A stretch of DNA of 64,000 bases from positions 1 to 64,000 of the forward strand of contig CAXMMQ010000012.1 of the NCBI GenBank assembly GCA_963693035.2, written 5' to 3'. The DNA comes from Lichenicoccus sp963693035. GTDB lineage: Bacteria; Pseudomonadota; Alphaproteobacteria; Acetobacterales; Acetobacteraceae. The position numbers were made by a program, and so were the translations under genes. Every line of letters begins with the position of its first letter. Position 1 is the first letter of the stretch. A model generated the notes under the pieces. The model had not been told where the DNA came from. It did not search any database and saw nothing but the letters and a program-made list of their open reading frames with translations. This document shows positions 9,676 through 18,159 of the stretch, one piece after another.

Positions 9676-10119
9676 ATGGCCATGAATGTCGGATCGGGCG
9701 GCGGCGACGCCAGCGGCGATCCCGAGGTCGTCGTCGACATCAACACGACGCCGCTGATCGACGTCATGCTGGTGCTGCTGATCATGCTTATCATCACCAT
9801 CCCGATGCAGACGCACGCGGTGAAGCTCGACCTGCCGCAGGGCAATCCGCCACCGCCGCCGGTGCCCCCCCAGGTCGTCACCATCGACGTCGATTTCGAT
9901 GGCACGATCTCCTGGAACGGCGACGTGGTGCCGAGCGAGCAGCAACTCCAGGCGCGGTTCGTGAATGCGTCGCTGATCCCGGACCAGCCGGAGATCCACC
10001 TGCGGCCGAACCGGCTGGCCCCGTACAGCGCGGTGGCGCATGTGATGGCGGACGCGCAGCGCCTCGGCATGACCAAGCTCGGTCTTGTCGGGCAAGAGCA
10101 GTACATGGGAAACAACTGA
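9676..10119 (+). CDS. exbD2: ExbD biopolymer transport protein (second copy)
   Basis: A 147-residue second ExbD paralogue, same architecture: cytoplasmic tail, membrane helix containing INTTPLIDVMLVLLIMLIIT with the key Asp, then a periplasmic domain. It differs from the first copy in having a short polyproline patch (PPPPPVPPQV) after the helix and a longer tail. It probably arose by tandem duplication. The TPR gene starts two bases after its stop, so translation is likely coupled. Confidence 0.94.
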   Translation: MAMNVGSGGGDASGDPEVVVDINTTPLIDVMLVLLIMLIITIPMQTHAVKLDLPQGNPPPPPVPPQVVTIDVDFDGTISWNGDVVPSEQQLQARFVNASLIPDQPEIHLRPNRLAPYSAVAHVMADAQRLGMTKLGLVGQEQYMGNN

Positions 10120-10121
10120 CG

Positions 10122-11363
10122 ATGCTGTCTCGGCTGTCTCGCGCCGGCCTGTTGGCCGGCGTTTTCTTTGTGTGCGCCCCGATCGGCGCGACAGGCCTGC
10201 TCAGCCTCCCGGCCCAGGCGCAGGATGCCTTGCGCCCGGTCGTCGGCAAGCCGCTGCAGAAGGCGCAGGCGCTGGCGCACCAGGGGAATTTTCCCGCCGC
10301 GATGGCACAGATCAACATCGCCGAGGCGGCGCGCGACAAGACCGCCAACGAGACCTTCGTGATCGACGAGATGCGCGCCGCGGTGGCGCAGCAGTCGGGT
10401 GACTTCAAGTCGGCGATCGGCGCCGACGACGTGCTGCTGAAGTCGGGTCGCGTCCCGGCGGCCGAGCAGCAGCGGCTGCTGATGGCGGAGGCGTCGTCGT
10501 ACTACCAGTTGCGCGACTATGCCGGCTCCATCGCGGCCATCGACCGCTACCACAAGGCGGGCGGCGCGTCGCCGGCGCTCGAGACCCTGCTGATCCAGTG
10601 CTTCTACCTGCAGAAGGACTATGTGCGCGCCGCCGCCGTGCAGAGCGCGCAGATCCAGGCCGAGCTGCGCGCGCGCCAGACGCCGCCCGAGGCGCAGTTG
10701 CAGCTGCTGGCGAACTGCCAGTTGCAGTCGCGCGACAATGCCGGCCTGACCCACACCATGACGCTGCTGGTCACCTACTATCCGAAGCCGGAATACTGGG
10801 CGCAGCTCATGCAGGGCCTGCGATCCAACCCGAACGTGCCGGACCGGCTGCAATTCGACATCGACCGTCTGCGTCTCGATGTCGGGCTGTTGACCAGCAC
10901 CCAGGACTTCATGGACATGACCGAGATGGCGGTCCAGAACGGCCGGCCGCAGCAGGGTCTGGTGGTGATGGACAAGGGCTACGCCACCGGCGCGCTCGGG
11001 CGTGACCCGCAGGCGCCGCGCGAGGCCCGGCTGAAGGCGCTGGTCGAGAAGACCGTCGCCGACAAGAAGGCGAGCATCGCCACCGACGAGGCCGCGGCGC
11101 GCTCGCAGCCGAACGGCAACGCGCTGCTCGCGGTCGGCTACGGCTATGTCGATCTCGGCCAGTATCCGAAAGGCATCGCGGTGATGAAGGAAGCGATCGC
11201 CAAGGGCGGCCTGCTCAATCCCGAGGACGCGCAACTGCATCTCGGCCTGGCCGAGCTTGGCGCCGGCGACAAGCCGGCGGCCGTGAGCACGCTGCAGAAC
11301 GTGAACGGAACCGATGGCGCCGGCGATCTCGCGCAGCTATGGCTGCTCCGGATCAGAGGCTGA
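10122..11363 (+). CDS. periplasmic tetratricopeptide-repeat protein
   Basis: A 413-residue protein with a signal peptide (MLSRLSRAGLLAGVFF, cleavage around AQAQ near residue 34), then alpha-helical repeats with TPR character: KAQALAHQGNFPAAMAQINI, YYQLRDYAGSIAAIDRYHKA and LGLAELGAGDKPAAV. It is tightly linked downstream of exbD2. TPR proteins in this position recur in Acetobacteraceae TonB operons and may act as a periplasmic scaffold for the motor; this role is inferred from context only. Palindromic element C begins at its stop codon. Confidence 0.82.
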   Translation: MLSRLSRAGLLAGVFFVCAPIGATGLLSLPAQAQDALRPVVGKPLQKAQALAHQGNFPAAMAQINIAEAARDKTANETFVIDEMRAAVAQQSGDFKSAIGADDVLLKSGRVPAAEQQRLLMAEASSYYQLRDYAGSIAAIDRYHKAGGASPALETLLIQCFYLQKDYVRAAAVQSAQIQAELRARQTPPEAQLQLLANCQLQSRDNAGLTHTMTLLVTYYPKPEYWAQLMQGLRSNPNVPDRLQFDIDRLRLDVGLLTSTQDFMDMTEMAVQNGRPQQGLVVMDKGYATGALGRDPQAPREARLKALVEKTVADKKASIATDEAAARSQPNGNALLAVGYGYVDLGQYPKGIAVMKEAIAKGGLLNPEDAQLHLGLAELGAGDKPAAVSTLQNVNGTDGAGDLAQLWLLRIRG

Positions 11364-11545
11364 AAGCCTGCCCGATGATGCTACTGACCTGGCGATCCGA
11401 CGCGCCTGTTGTGCGCTCCGGTGCTCACGGCTCCACCTTCAAGCATCGGGCGGCCGCTCCGCTCCGGTGCTCGAAAAGCCACGACGGGCGTGCCGCTGCG
11501 CGGCACTCTCGCTCAGCGTAGCGCATCTTCGGATAGAGTTTTCGT
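11363..11545 (+). repeat. stop-codon-abutting palindromic element, copy C
   Basis: It begins at the stop of the TPR gene with TGAAAGCCTGCCCGATGATG, almost identical to the start of copy E. It contains both cores, GCGCTCCGGTGCTCACGG and CCGCTCCGGTGCTCGAAAAG, and ends with a partly complementary arm near 11513-11545; arm pairing is weaker here than in copies A and D. It lies just upstream of bioA. Confidence 0.65.
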
Positions 11546-11561
11546 TTTGCGAGGCGAAGGA

Positions 11562-12833
11562 TTGAGCGGACCTTCCGGCGGCAAGCTCTGGCTTCCCTAT
11601 ACGCAGATGAAGACCGCCGCTGCGCCGCTGCAGGCGGCTGGCACCAATGGTAGTCGCATCCGGCTCGCCGATGGCAGAGTGCTGATCGACGGCATCGCGT
11701 CCTGGTGGACCGCCTGCCACGGCTACAATCACCCGCACATCGCGGACGCCGTGCGGCGGCAACTCGCCGTCATGCCGCACGTGATGTTTGGCGGACTGGT
11801 GCATGAGCCGGCGCTTCTGCTGGCCGAGCGGCTGGCGGCGCTGCTGCCGGGCGATCTCGAGCGGGTGTTCTTTTCGGATTCCGGCTCGGTGTCGGTCGAG
11901 GTCGCCATCAAGATGGCGTTGCAATACTGGCTCAATCGCGGCGTGCGCTCGCGGCACCGGCTGCTGGCATTTCGCGGCGGCTATCACGGCGACACCATGG
12001 CCACCATGGCGGTGTGCGACCCGGAGGAGGGCATGCACAGCCTGTTCGCGGGCGTGCTGCCGCAGCATCACGTGGTGGCTCTGCCGCGCGACGAGGACGC
12101 AAGCGCGGAGTTCGACCGGTTCCTCGCGGCGCATGCCGACGGCATCGCGGCGATCCTGGTCGAGCCGCTGGCGCAGGGCGCCGGCGGCATGCTGTTCCAC
12201 GACCCTGATGTGCTGCGCCATCTGCGGCAGGCCGCCGATCGCCATGGCCTGCTGCTGATCCTCGACGAGGTGTTCACCGGCTTCGGCCGCACCGGCACGA
12301 TGTTCGCCTGCGAGCAGGCCGGCATCGTGCCCGACATCATCACCCTGTCCAAGGCGCTCACCGGCGGCACCATGGGGCTGGCGGCGACGGTGGCGCGCCG
12401 GCATGTGTTCGAGGCGTTCTGGACGGACGATCCGATGCATGCACTGATGCACGGCCCGACCTTCATGGCGAACCCGCTGGCCTGCGCTGCCGCGCTGGCC
12501 TCGCTCGACCTGTTCGCCCGCGAGGACCGGCTTGGCGAGGTGGCGGCCATCGCCCGTCAGCTTGCGGACGAACTGGAGCCGTGCCGGACGCTGCCCGGCG
12601 TGCACGACGTGCGGGTGCATGGCGCCATCGGCGTGGTGCAGCTCGACCATCCGCCCGCCGACCTGAACGGGCTCAAGCGTCGGTTGGTGGATCGCGGCGT
12701 CTGGGTGCGCCCGTTCCGCGACATCGTCTATCTGACGCCGGCCTTTACCATCGAGCCATGCGACCTGTCGCATCTCACCCGTGCCATCAAAGCCGTGCTT
12801 GCGGATGGCCTGGTCCGGTCGGAAGCTGCGTAG
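11562..12833 (+). CDS. bioA: adenosylmethionine-8-amino-7-oxononanoate aminotransferase
   Basis: A PLP-dependent class III aminotransferase that makes 7,8-diaminopelargonate in biotin synthesis, using S-adenosylmethionine as amino donor. The protein has 423 residues, normal for BioA. It has the BioA N-terminal LWLPYTQMKT (the usual W-PYT pattern), GIASWWTACHGYNHP, a cofactor-binding segment with LDEVFTGFGRTG, and the PLP lysine in SKALTGG (about residue 264). Start TTG 11562 is chosen because it places LWLPYTQ at the normal distance from the N-terminus and follows GAGGCGAAGG; a longer reading would run through repeat element C. No other biotin gene is nearby. Confidence 0.92.
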   Translation: MSGPSGGKLWLPYTQMKTAAAPLQAAGTNGSRIRLADGRVLIDGIASWWTACHGYNHPHIADAVRRQLAVMPHVMFGGLVHEPALLLAERLAALLPGDLERVFFSDSGSVSVEVAIKMALQYWLNRGVRSRHRLLAFRGGYHGDTMATMAVCDPEEGMHSLFAGVLPQHHVVALPRDEDASAEFDRFLAAHADGIAAILVEPLAQGAGGMLFHDPDVLRHLRQAADRHGLLLILDEVFTGFGRTGTMFACEQAGIVPDIITLSKALTGGTMGLAATVARRHVFEAFWTDDPMHALMHGPTFMANPLACAAALASLDLFAREDRLGEVAAIARQLADELEPCRTLPGVHDVRVHGAIGVVQLDHPPADLNGLKRRLVDRGVWVRPFRDIVYLTPAFTIEPCDLSHLTRAIKAVLADGLVRSEAA

Positions 12834-13560
12834 AGGCTCCTGGTGCCGTCACCGACTCGACGGCCTGCCGATCGCCGACGGCACGCAGGCCACCGAACTG
12901 CGCGAGCAGGCGGCCGAGGCGGGCGGGTCGATCCTGTCGATCAACGCGGCGCAGCGCTTCGACCAGTGGAACCGCGCCCGCGAGGCCGAAGCGGTGGCGC
13001 TTGCCGCTTTCGCGCGCGACGCCGGCGTTGCCGCCCTGGTGCTGTGCCCGACCAACAGCCCCGATGACGCCAGGAATGCCGGCGAGCGCCACCGGGACCT
13101 GCGCCGCGCCCTGGCCGGGTTGGCACCGGTACTGGCCGATCACGGCATCATCGGCCTGGTCGAACCGCTCGGCTTTGCCGGGAGCGCGCTGCGTTGCAAG
13201 CGCGATGCGCTGGACGCGATCGACGAACTTGGCCTCGAGGGCCGCTTCGCGCTGCTGCACGACAGCTTCCACCACGCGATCTCCGGCGAACAGGAAATTT
13301 TTCCTGGCCGGACCGGGCTGGTGCATGTCTTGGGCGTCGAGGATCCCGTCGTCGTCGTCGAGAGGATGCGCGACGCGTACCGCGTCCTCGTCGGTTCGGC
13401 GGACCGGCTGGGCAATCTCGCGCAACTGCGGGCCCTGATCGCCGGCGGCTATGCCGGCCCGATCTCGCTCGAGGTGTTCTCGTCGCAGGTGCACGATGCC
13501 GAGGACGCACCGGCGGCACTCGAACGCAGCCTCGGCTTCCTCTCGGCGGCGACCCGCTAA
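12805..13560 (+). pseudogene. 5'-truncated hydroxypyruvate-isomerase-like TIM-barrel gene
   Basis: From about 12855 the frame reads as a xylose-isomerase-like TIM-barrel protein of the hydroxypyruvate isomerase/sugar epimerase type: SILSINAAQRFDQWN, then ALVLCPTNSPDD, GLVEPLGF, LLHDSFHH and ISLEVFSSQVHD. Family members have about 45 residues before this point, carrying the first beta strand. Here that stretch is replaced by sequence that is really bioA read in another frame. The gene has therefore lost its 5' end in a deletion joining it to bioA. A protein could still start at ATG 12805 inside bioA, but it would lack the first barrel strand. Confidence 0.65.
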
Positions 13561-13564
13561 TCGC

Positions 13565-14485
13565 TCATCCGGATCGGATGATCCAGTCGGCGGTAGCGGC
13601 GAGGCCGGCGTCCCAACCGACCCGGGGCGTCCAGCCGGTCTCGCGGGCGAGGCGGCGGCTGTCGAGGATGTTGACCGGGACATCGGCGCCGCGGGCCTCG
13701 CGCCGGATCAGCCTTGGGGTGCGGCCGGTGACGCGGGCCGCATCGGCCAGCACCTCGTTCACGCTGCGGCCGATGCCGCTGCCGACATTGAAGACGCGGC
13801 CGGGTCCGTCATGCTCCAGGCAGGCGAGCATGGCGTCGATGACGTCGTGGATATGGATGTAGTCGCGCACGATGCTGCCATCGCCCCAGATCTCGACCGG
13901 CTCGCCGGCCAGCAGGCGCCGCAGCAGCGCCGCCACCAGACCCTGGCCGCGACGCGGGTCCTGGTGCGGCCCGTAGGCATTGGCGATGCGCAGCGTCCGC
14001 GCCTCGAGTCCGTACAGGTGGCGGTAGAGGGCGAGGTATTTCTCCACCACCAGCTTGCCGATGCCATAGGCCGAGATCGGCTCGGTCGGTGCGTCCTCGC
14101 CGACCGGATCGGGCCCGGTGATGCCGTACACCGTGCCTCCCGAGGAGGCGAACACATAGCGGCGCACCCCCTCGTGCCGACAGGCTTCCAGCAGGCGCAC
14201 CTTGGCCGGCACCGCGTCGGCCACGATCTGCGCCGGGTTGTCGTTCGAGCTGTTCGGCAGGCCGGCGCCGATCAGGTCGAAGACATGCGCGTGACCCGCC
14301 ACCAGCCATTCGGGGCGGCCGTCATCGAGCGTGCCGCTGATCCAGTCGATGCCGGCAAGAGCGGCCGGCACCGCGCCGCGCCCGAAGCCGGTGACCGGAA
14401 CGCCGAGGCTGCGCAGCCTCAGGCAGAGATTGGTGCCGATGAAGCCGCCGGCGCCGAGCACCAGGCTGCGAAGTTCGCCTATCAA
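13565..14485 (-). CDS. NAD-dependent epimerase/dehydratase (nucleotide-sugar)
   Basis: A 306-residue extended SDR related to UDP-glucose 4-epimerase. It has the GAGGFIG cofactor motif near the N-terminus, SSGGTVYG, the catalytic YGIGK pair, and RIANAYGPHQ followed by VRDYIHIHDVIDAM, all typical of sugar-nucleotide epimerases. The exact sugar is not predictable. TTG 14485 is the start: it overlaps the stop of the upstream giant glycosyltransferase as TTGA, so the two are translationally coupled. It probably supplies an activated sugar to that enzyme (inference). Convergent with the TIM-barrel remnant. Confidence 0.88.
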   Translation of the reverse strand: MIGELRSLVLGAGGFIGTNLCLRLRSLGVPVTGFGRGAVPAALAGIDWISGTLDDGRPEWLVAGHAHVFDLIGAGLPNSSNDNPAQIVADAVPAKVRLLEACRHEGVRRYVFASSGGTVYGITGPDPVGEDAPTEPISAYGIGKLVVEKYLALYRHLYGLEARTLRIANAYGPHQDPRRGQGLVAALLRRLLAGEPVEIWGDGSIVRDYIHIHDVIDAMLACLEHDGPGRVFNVGSGIGRSVNEVLADAARVTGRTPRLIRREARGADVPVNILDSRRLARETGWTPRVGWDAGLAATADWIIRSG

Positions 14486-17400
14486 GCAACCTGCCTTCCG
14501 TCTGCCGGATTGCCGGTCGCCTGCTTGTAGGCGCCCGGCTGCTGGGCCGCCCGCTTCTGGGCAGAGCGCATCTGCAGCCGCAGCCACGGATGGCGGTCCT
14601 CGACGAAGGCGACCATCGCCTGCTTGTTGGCGGACTGCTCGGTGATCGCATTGACCATCGAGCTGCCATGCACGCGATAGTCGGCGAGGATTTCCGGCAC
14701 GGCGACGCCGAACTGGCCGAGCTCGACCAGGTTGAGCCAGAGATCGAAATCCTCCCAGCCCATGGCGTCGCGCCGGACATAGTAGCCGCCCGCTGCCGCC
14801 CAGGCCCATTTTGCGACCAGGGCCATGGCGTCGATGTAGTTGCCGATCTGCAGGCGCCACGGCTCGAACGGGCGCGCGCCCATGATCTCGTCGCGATCCC
14901 CGAACTGGCTGATGCGCGGATAGGCGAAGGCCGCGCGCGGGCTGTCCTGCACCGCCGCCAGCAGCGTGGCGCAGGCCTCGGGCCGCAGGCGGTTGTCGGA
15001 ATCGAGCGCCATCAGCCAGGGCGTCTCGGCGGCATCGCACACCACGTTGCGGGCCCCCCCCAGGCCGGCATTGCGCACGGTGCGCAGGATGCGGATGCGG
15101 TTGAAGCGATCGCGATGGATCCGTGCCCATTCGAGCACCAGCGGCACCGACTGGTCGCTGGAGCCGTCATCGACGATGGCCAGATCGAGGATCTCGAGCG
15201 TCTGCGCGCGGACGGAATCCAGCGCCTCGAGGATATGCGCCTCGTAGTTGTACGAGGTCATCACCACGGTGATCTCGGCCTCGCCAAGCCGGTCATGCGC
15301 GAACAACAGCTCGCTCTCGGGTACGTCCGGGATGCCGCGCGCCAGATAGTCGCCGCGCCGGAGCCCGAGCTCGACGCAGCGGGCGGCCCCGACGTCGCCG
15401 GAGGAGGCGGGGCCCGCCGCGGCAGGCGTGAATCCGCCGAGCAGGATGCCGGCCAGTTCCGCCTGCCGCTGCGGGCCGGACCGCCAGAGCACGTCGTGGT
15501 AGGCGCGGCGCGCGGTGGCGCGGCGCAGCACTGGATCGTCGATCAGGCGCAGCAGGACGGTCTCCCAGGCGGTGTCGTCCCCGGCCAGGAAACCGGTGAC
15601 GCCGTCCTCGATGGCGCGACGGTAGGGCCCGGTCGGACTGGCCACGGTGCATGCGCCGGCCAGCGCCGCCTCGAAATATTTCAGCTCGCTCTTCGCCTCG
15701 CAGAACACGTTGCCGGTCTCCAGCGGACAGAGCGAGATGTCGAAGCGGGCGAGCTCCTCCGGCAGGTCGTCGAGCGGCACCATGTCGCGCCACTCGATGC
15801 GGTCGGCGAGTGCCTCGAGTTCGGGAAACTCCTCCATCTGCAGCAGGCTGCGCTGGTTGTCCGCCTCGCGGAACAGCACCAGCACCGCCTCGGGCCGGGC
15901 CGCAAGCACCCGGGCCAGCGCCGGTGCTGCCTGGGCGAAGTCGCGCTGGTGCGTCCGGGTGCCCCCGGCATAGCCCAGCCGCACCTGGGCGCCGTGTCCC
16001 GCTTCGTCTCCCGCGTCCTGGCGCCGCCGCATTGCATAGCGGGCGCGTCGTTCGGTGGCGGTCTCGAAGACGTTCGGCAGCACATGCACGATATCGCATT
16101 GCCGGCGCAGTTCGGCCGCCAGCTCAGCGGTGGTGGTGATGCAGAAATCGGCCGCCTGCATCGTGCGCAGCATCCCCTCGAAATAATTCTGGGTGGCGAC
16201 CTCGGTGGTGCCGATGGTGCGTATGCCGTCGATGATCTCGATGCGCGCGAGCTCCGGGCGGGTCATCAGGTCGTCGACATCAAAGGCGATGCGGGTGCCG
16301 GCCGCGCGCGCCAGGCGGAACATGGTCTCGATGTGCGGGCTCATCGCCGCGCGCCACACCACCAGCAGGTCGGCGCGGCCGAGGATGTCGGGATCGACGT
16401 CGAACAGCTCCACCACGTCGGCGCCGTAGCCGGCATCGCGCATGGCGGCGGCGTTGCGCCGGCAACGATAGGTCGCACCTGGCGTGCCGGGCTCGCCGAC
16501 TACGAACAGCACGTGCCTTATGAAGCGGTATGGCGGGCGCGGCAGCTCGGCGGTCGGGCTCTCCTGCGGCTCCGGGCCCGCTGCGTCCGGCCCCGCTGGT
16601 TGCGCCGGCAGCGTCGGGGCGGCGGACGCCGGCAAGGGGGGCGGAGCGGCGGAGGGAGTGGCCAGGACCGGTGGCGAAGCTTTCGGCCGGACCGCATCCA
16701 GGACACGGCGCAGCGGACCGGTCAGGCGCCAGGACATGGAGGTCCGGATGATCCCGACCTCGCTGCGATGATGCTCGGCGGCCTGCTGCGCCGCGTCGCG
16801 CTCGCTCCGGGCCGCGTCCCGCTCGCTCCGGGCCGCGTCCCGCTCGGCCAGCGCGGTGCCGAGTGCCGCAAGGGCGGCGTCGCGCTCCGAGACGAGATCG
16901 TCGCGCTGCGCCTCGAGCCGCTCGCCTGCCATCCTGCGGTCCTGCCCGGCTGCCAGCTCCGCCGCGTGCCGCGCCGCTTTCGCATCGGCCAGGGCGCTGC
17001 GCTGCAATCCGAACTCGACGGCGCGGCTCCTGAGATAGCGATCGGCCTGCTGCAGCCGCTCGACCAGCGTGCCAAGCGCCGCCTCGTGCGCGGCGGTGAC
17101 GTCGCGCAGGCTCGCCGCATGCCGCCGGTCGCGCAGGGCGAGGGCATACTCCACTTCCCACCGCTCGCCGAGCAGGGCGAAGCGCTCGCGCAGCAGGGCC
17201 GCTTCACGGCTGTCAGTAGTGGCGCAGAGTTCAAGGATCGCGGCCGGCACCTGCGCACCCACTGCCAGCACGCCCAGGCCGTGCGCGTGCAGGAATTCGA
17301 AGGAGGGATGCAGCCGGCGCTGCTGCTCCCAGAATCGCCAGACGCCAAAATCGCCTTCCCGGACGTTGGTGTCGTGCAGCAGGACGACGGCGCGACCGGA

Positions 17401-17874
17401 CAGCTTGGGCTGCCAGAGCGCGAAGTCGTGCGCGACATCCTCCAGCCGATGCCGGCCGTCTATGTGCAGCAGGTCGATGCTGCCATCGGGGAAATCGTCG
17501 CGCGCCTGGTCGAACTGGCAGCGCAGCAGGCGGGAGAAGCCGCCGTAATGCTGTGCATGGAACCGGGCGAGATCGGTGAACACGTCCTCGCCGTAGAAGC
17601 CGGCATGCTCGTCGCCGGTCCAGCCATCGATGGCCACGCACCGCGTCGGCAGCGCTTCCGCCAGCACGGCGTCGCAGAAGCCGGCATAGGAGACGCCCGC
17701 ATGGGTGCCGAGCTCGACCAGCAGGAGCGGCCGCAGCGCGCGCACGATCCACTGCGCGAACGGCAGGTGGCCGTACCACGCGCTGTCGGCGCCGAGCCGG
17801 GTCGGGCGGCGGAACAACGGCACGAGGCCCGGTGCGACGAGCTCCGCCAGCGTTCCCTGATCAGTCTGCGCCAT
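14482..17874 (-). CDS. trifunctional methyltransferase / glycosyltransferase (GT-B + GT2)
   Basis: A 1130-residue cytoplasmic multi-domain enzyme. Residues about 1-230 form a class I SAM-dependent methyltransferase (VELGTHAGVSYAGF near 53-66, then DLLHIDGRH). About 250-395 is an Arg/Glu/Ala coiled coil with direct repeats of DAARSER, ending in TSMSWRLTGPLRR. A Pro/Ala linker leads to a GT-B glycosyltransferase (about 450-790, with VLPNVFET and CPLETGNVFCEAKSELKYFE) and a C-terminal GT2 domain (about 830-1110, with VVMTSYNYEAHI and ALDSDNRL). Start ATG 17874 follows GCGAGGTG; an upstream in-frame ATG has no support. Likely builds and methylates surface glycan. Substrates unknown. Confidence 0.88.
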   Translation of the reverse strand: MAQTDQGTLAELVAPGLVPLFRRPTRLGADSAWYGHLPFAQWIVRALRPLLLVELGTHAGVSYAGFCDAVLAEALPTRCVAIDGWTGDEHAGFYGEDVFTDLARFHAQHYGGFSRLLRCQFDQARDDFPDGSIDLLHIDGRHRLEDVAHDFALWQPKLSGRAVVLLHDTNVREGDFGVWRFWEQQRRLHPSFEFLHAHGLGVLAVGAQVPAAILELCATTDSREAALLRERFALLGERWEVEYALALRDRRHAASLRDVTAAHEAALGTLVERLQQADRYLRSRAVEFGLQRSALADAKAARHAAELAAGQDRRMAGERLEAQRDDLVSERDAALAALGTALAERDAARSERDAARSERDAAQQAAEHHRSEVGIIRTSMSWRLTGPLRRVLDAVRPKASPPVLATPSAAPPPLPASAAPTLPAQPAGPDAAGPEPQESPTAELPRPPYRFIRHVLFVVGEPGTPGATYRCRRNAAAMRDAGYGADVVELFDVDPDILGRADLLVVWRAAMSPHIETMFRLARAAGTRIAFDVDDLMTRPELARIEIIDGIRTIGTTEVATQNYFEGMLRTMQAADFCITTTAELAAELRRQCDIVHVLPNVFETATERRARYAMRRRQDAGDEAGHGAQVRLGYAGGTRTHQRDFAQAAPALARVLAARPEAVLVLFREADNQRSLLQMEEFPELEALADRIEWRDMVPLDDLPEELARFDISLCPLETGNVFCEAKSELKYFEAALAGACTVASPTGPYRRAIEDGVTGFLAGDDTAWETVLLRLIDDPVLRRATARRAYHDVLWRSGPQRQAELAGILLGGFTPAAAGPASSGDVGAARCVELGLRRGDYLARGIPDVPESELLFAHDRLGEAEITVVMTSYNYEAHILEALDSVRAQTLEILDLAIVDDGSSDQSVPLVLEWARIHRDRFNRIRILRTVRNAGLGGARNVVCDAAETPWLMALDSDNRLRPEACATLLAAVQDSPRAAFAYPRISQFGDRDEIMGARPFEPWRLQIGNYIDAMALVAKWAWAAAGGYYVRRDAMGWEDFDLWLNLVELGQFGVAVPEILADYRVHGSSMVNAITEQSANKQAMVAFVEDRHPWLRLQMRSAQKRAAQQPGAYKQATGNPADGRQVA

Positions 17875-18159
17875 GCGGGAGCACCTCGCCGGATGCGGCT
17901 GCCCGCGATCCGTTATGGTTAAGTAAAGAGACCTGAATACAGACAGAAAACTCAAGAATCATAGCAACATCCAACATAGTCCTGATCATTTTAACCAAAT
18001 ATCAACCAAATACGTCTCAATAAATACATCGTTATTAAGCCGTGCTTTTTCATTGCGCCTAAGAAAGCTCTCCTGATATTCAGCGATCTGGCCCCGGTTC
18101 CGGGCGGGAGCCGGTAGTGGTCTTGCTCATGACTATTGCGCAGCAGTGAAGGTGTAGTC
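17875..18159. promoter_or_regulatory. AT-rich divergent promoter region
   Basis: A 285-base gap between the divergent giant glycosyltransferase and the RTX-like gene. The part from about 17910 to 18080 is conspicuously AT-rich against a very GC-rich background (for example ATTTTAACCAAATATCAACC and CGTTATTAAGC), as expected for a strong or H-NS/MucR-type regulated promoter. I cannot fix a single -35/-10 pair. GAAGGTG at 18148-18154 is the ribosome-binding site of the RTX-like gene. Confidence 0.5.

Noticed and set aside
8005..10095. 696-codon frame antisense to exbB-exbD
   Set aside because: Composition is a shadow of the Ala/Pro tract and exbD genes on the other strand.
14590..17922. 1110-codon frame antisense to the giant glycosyltransferase
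   Set aside because: Mirror of third-position GC bias; no motif, signal or ribosome-binding site.
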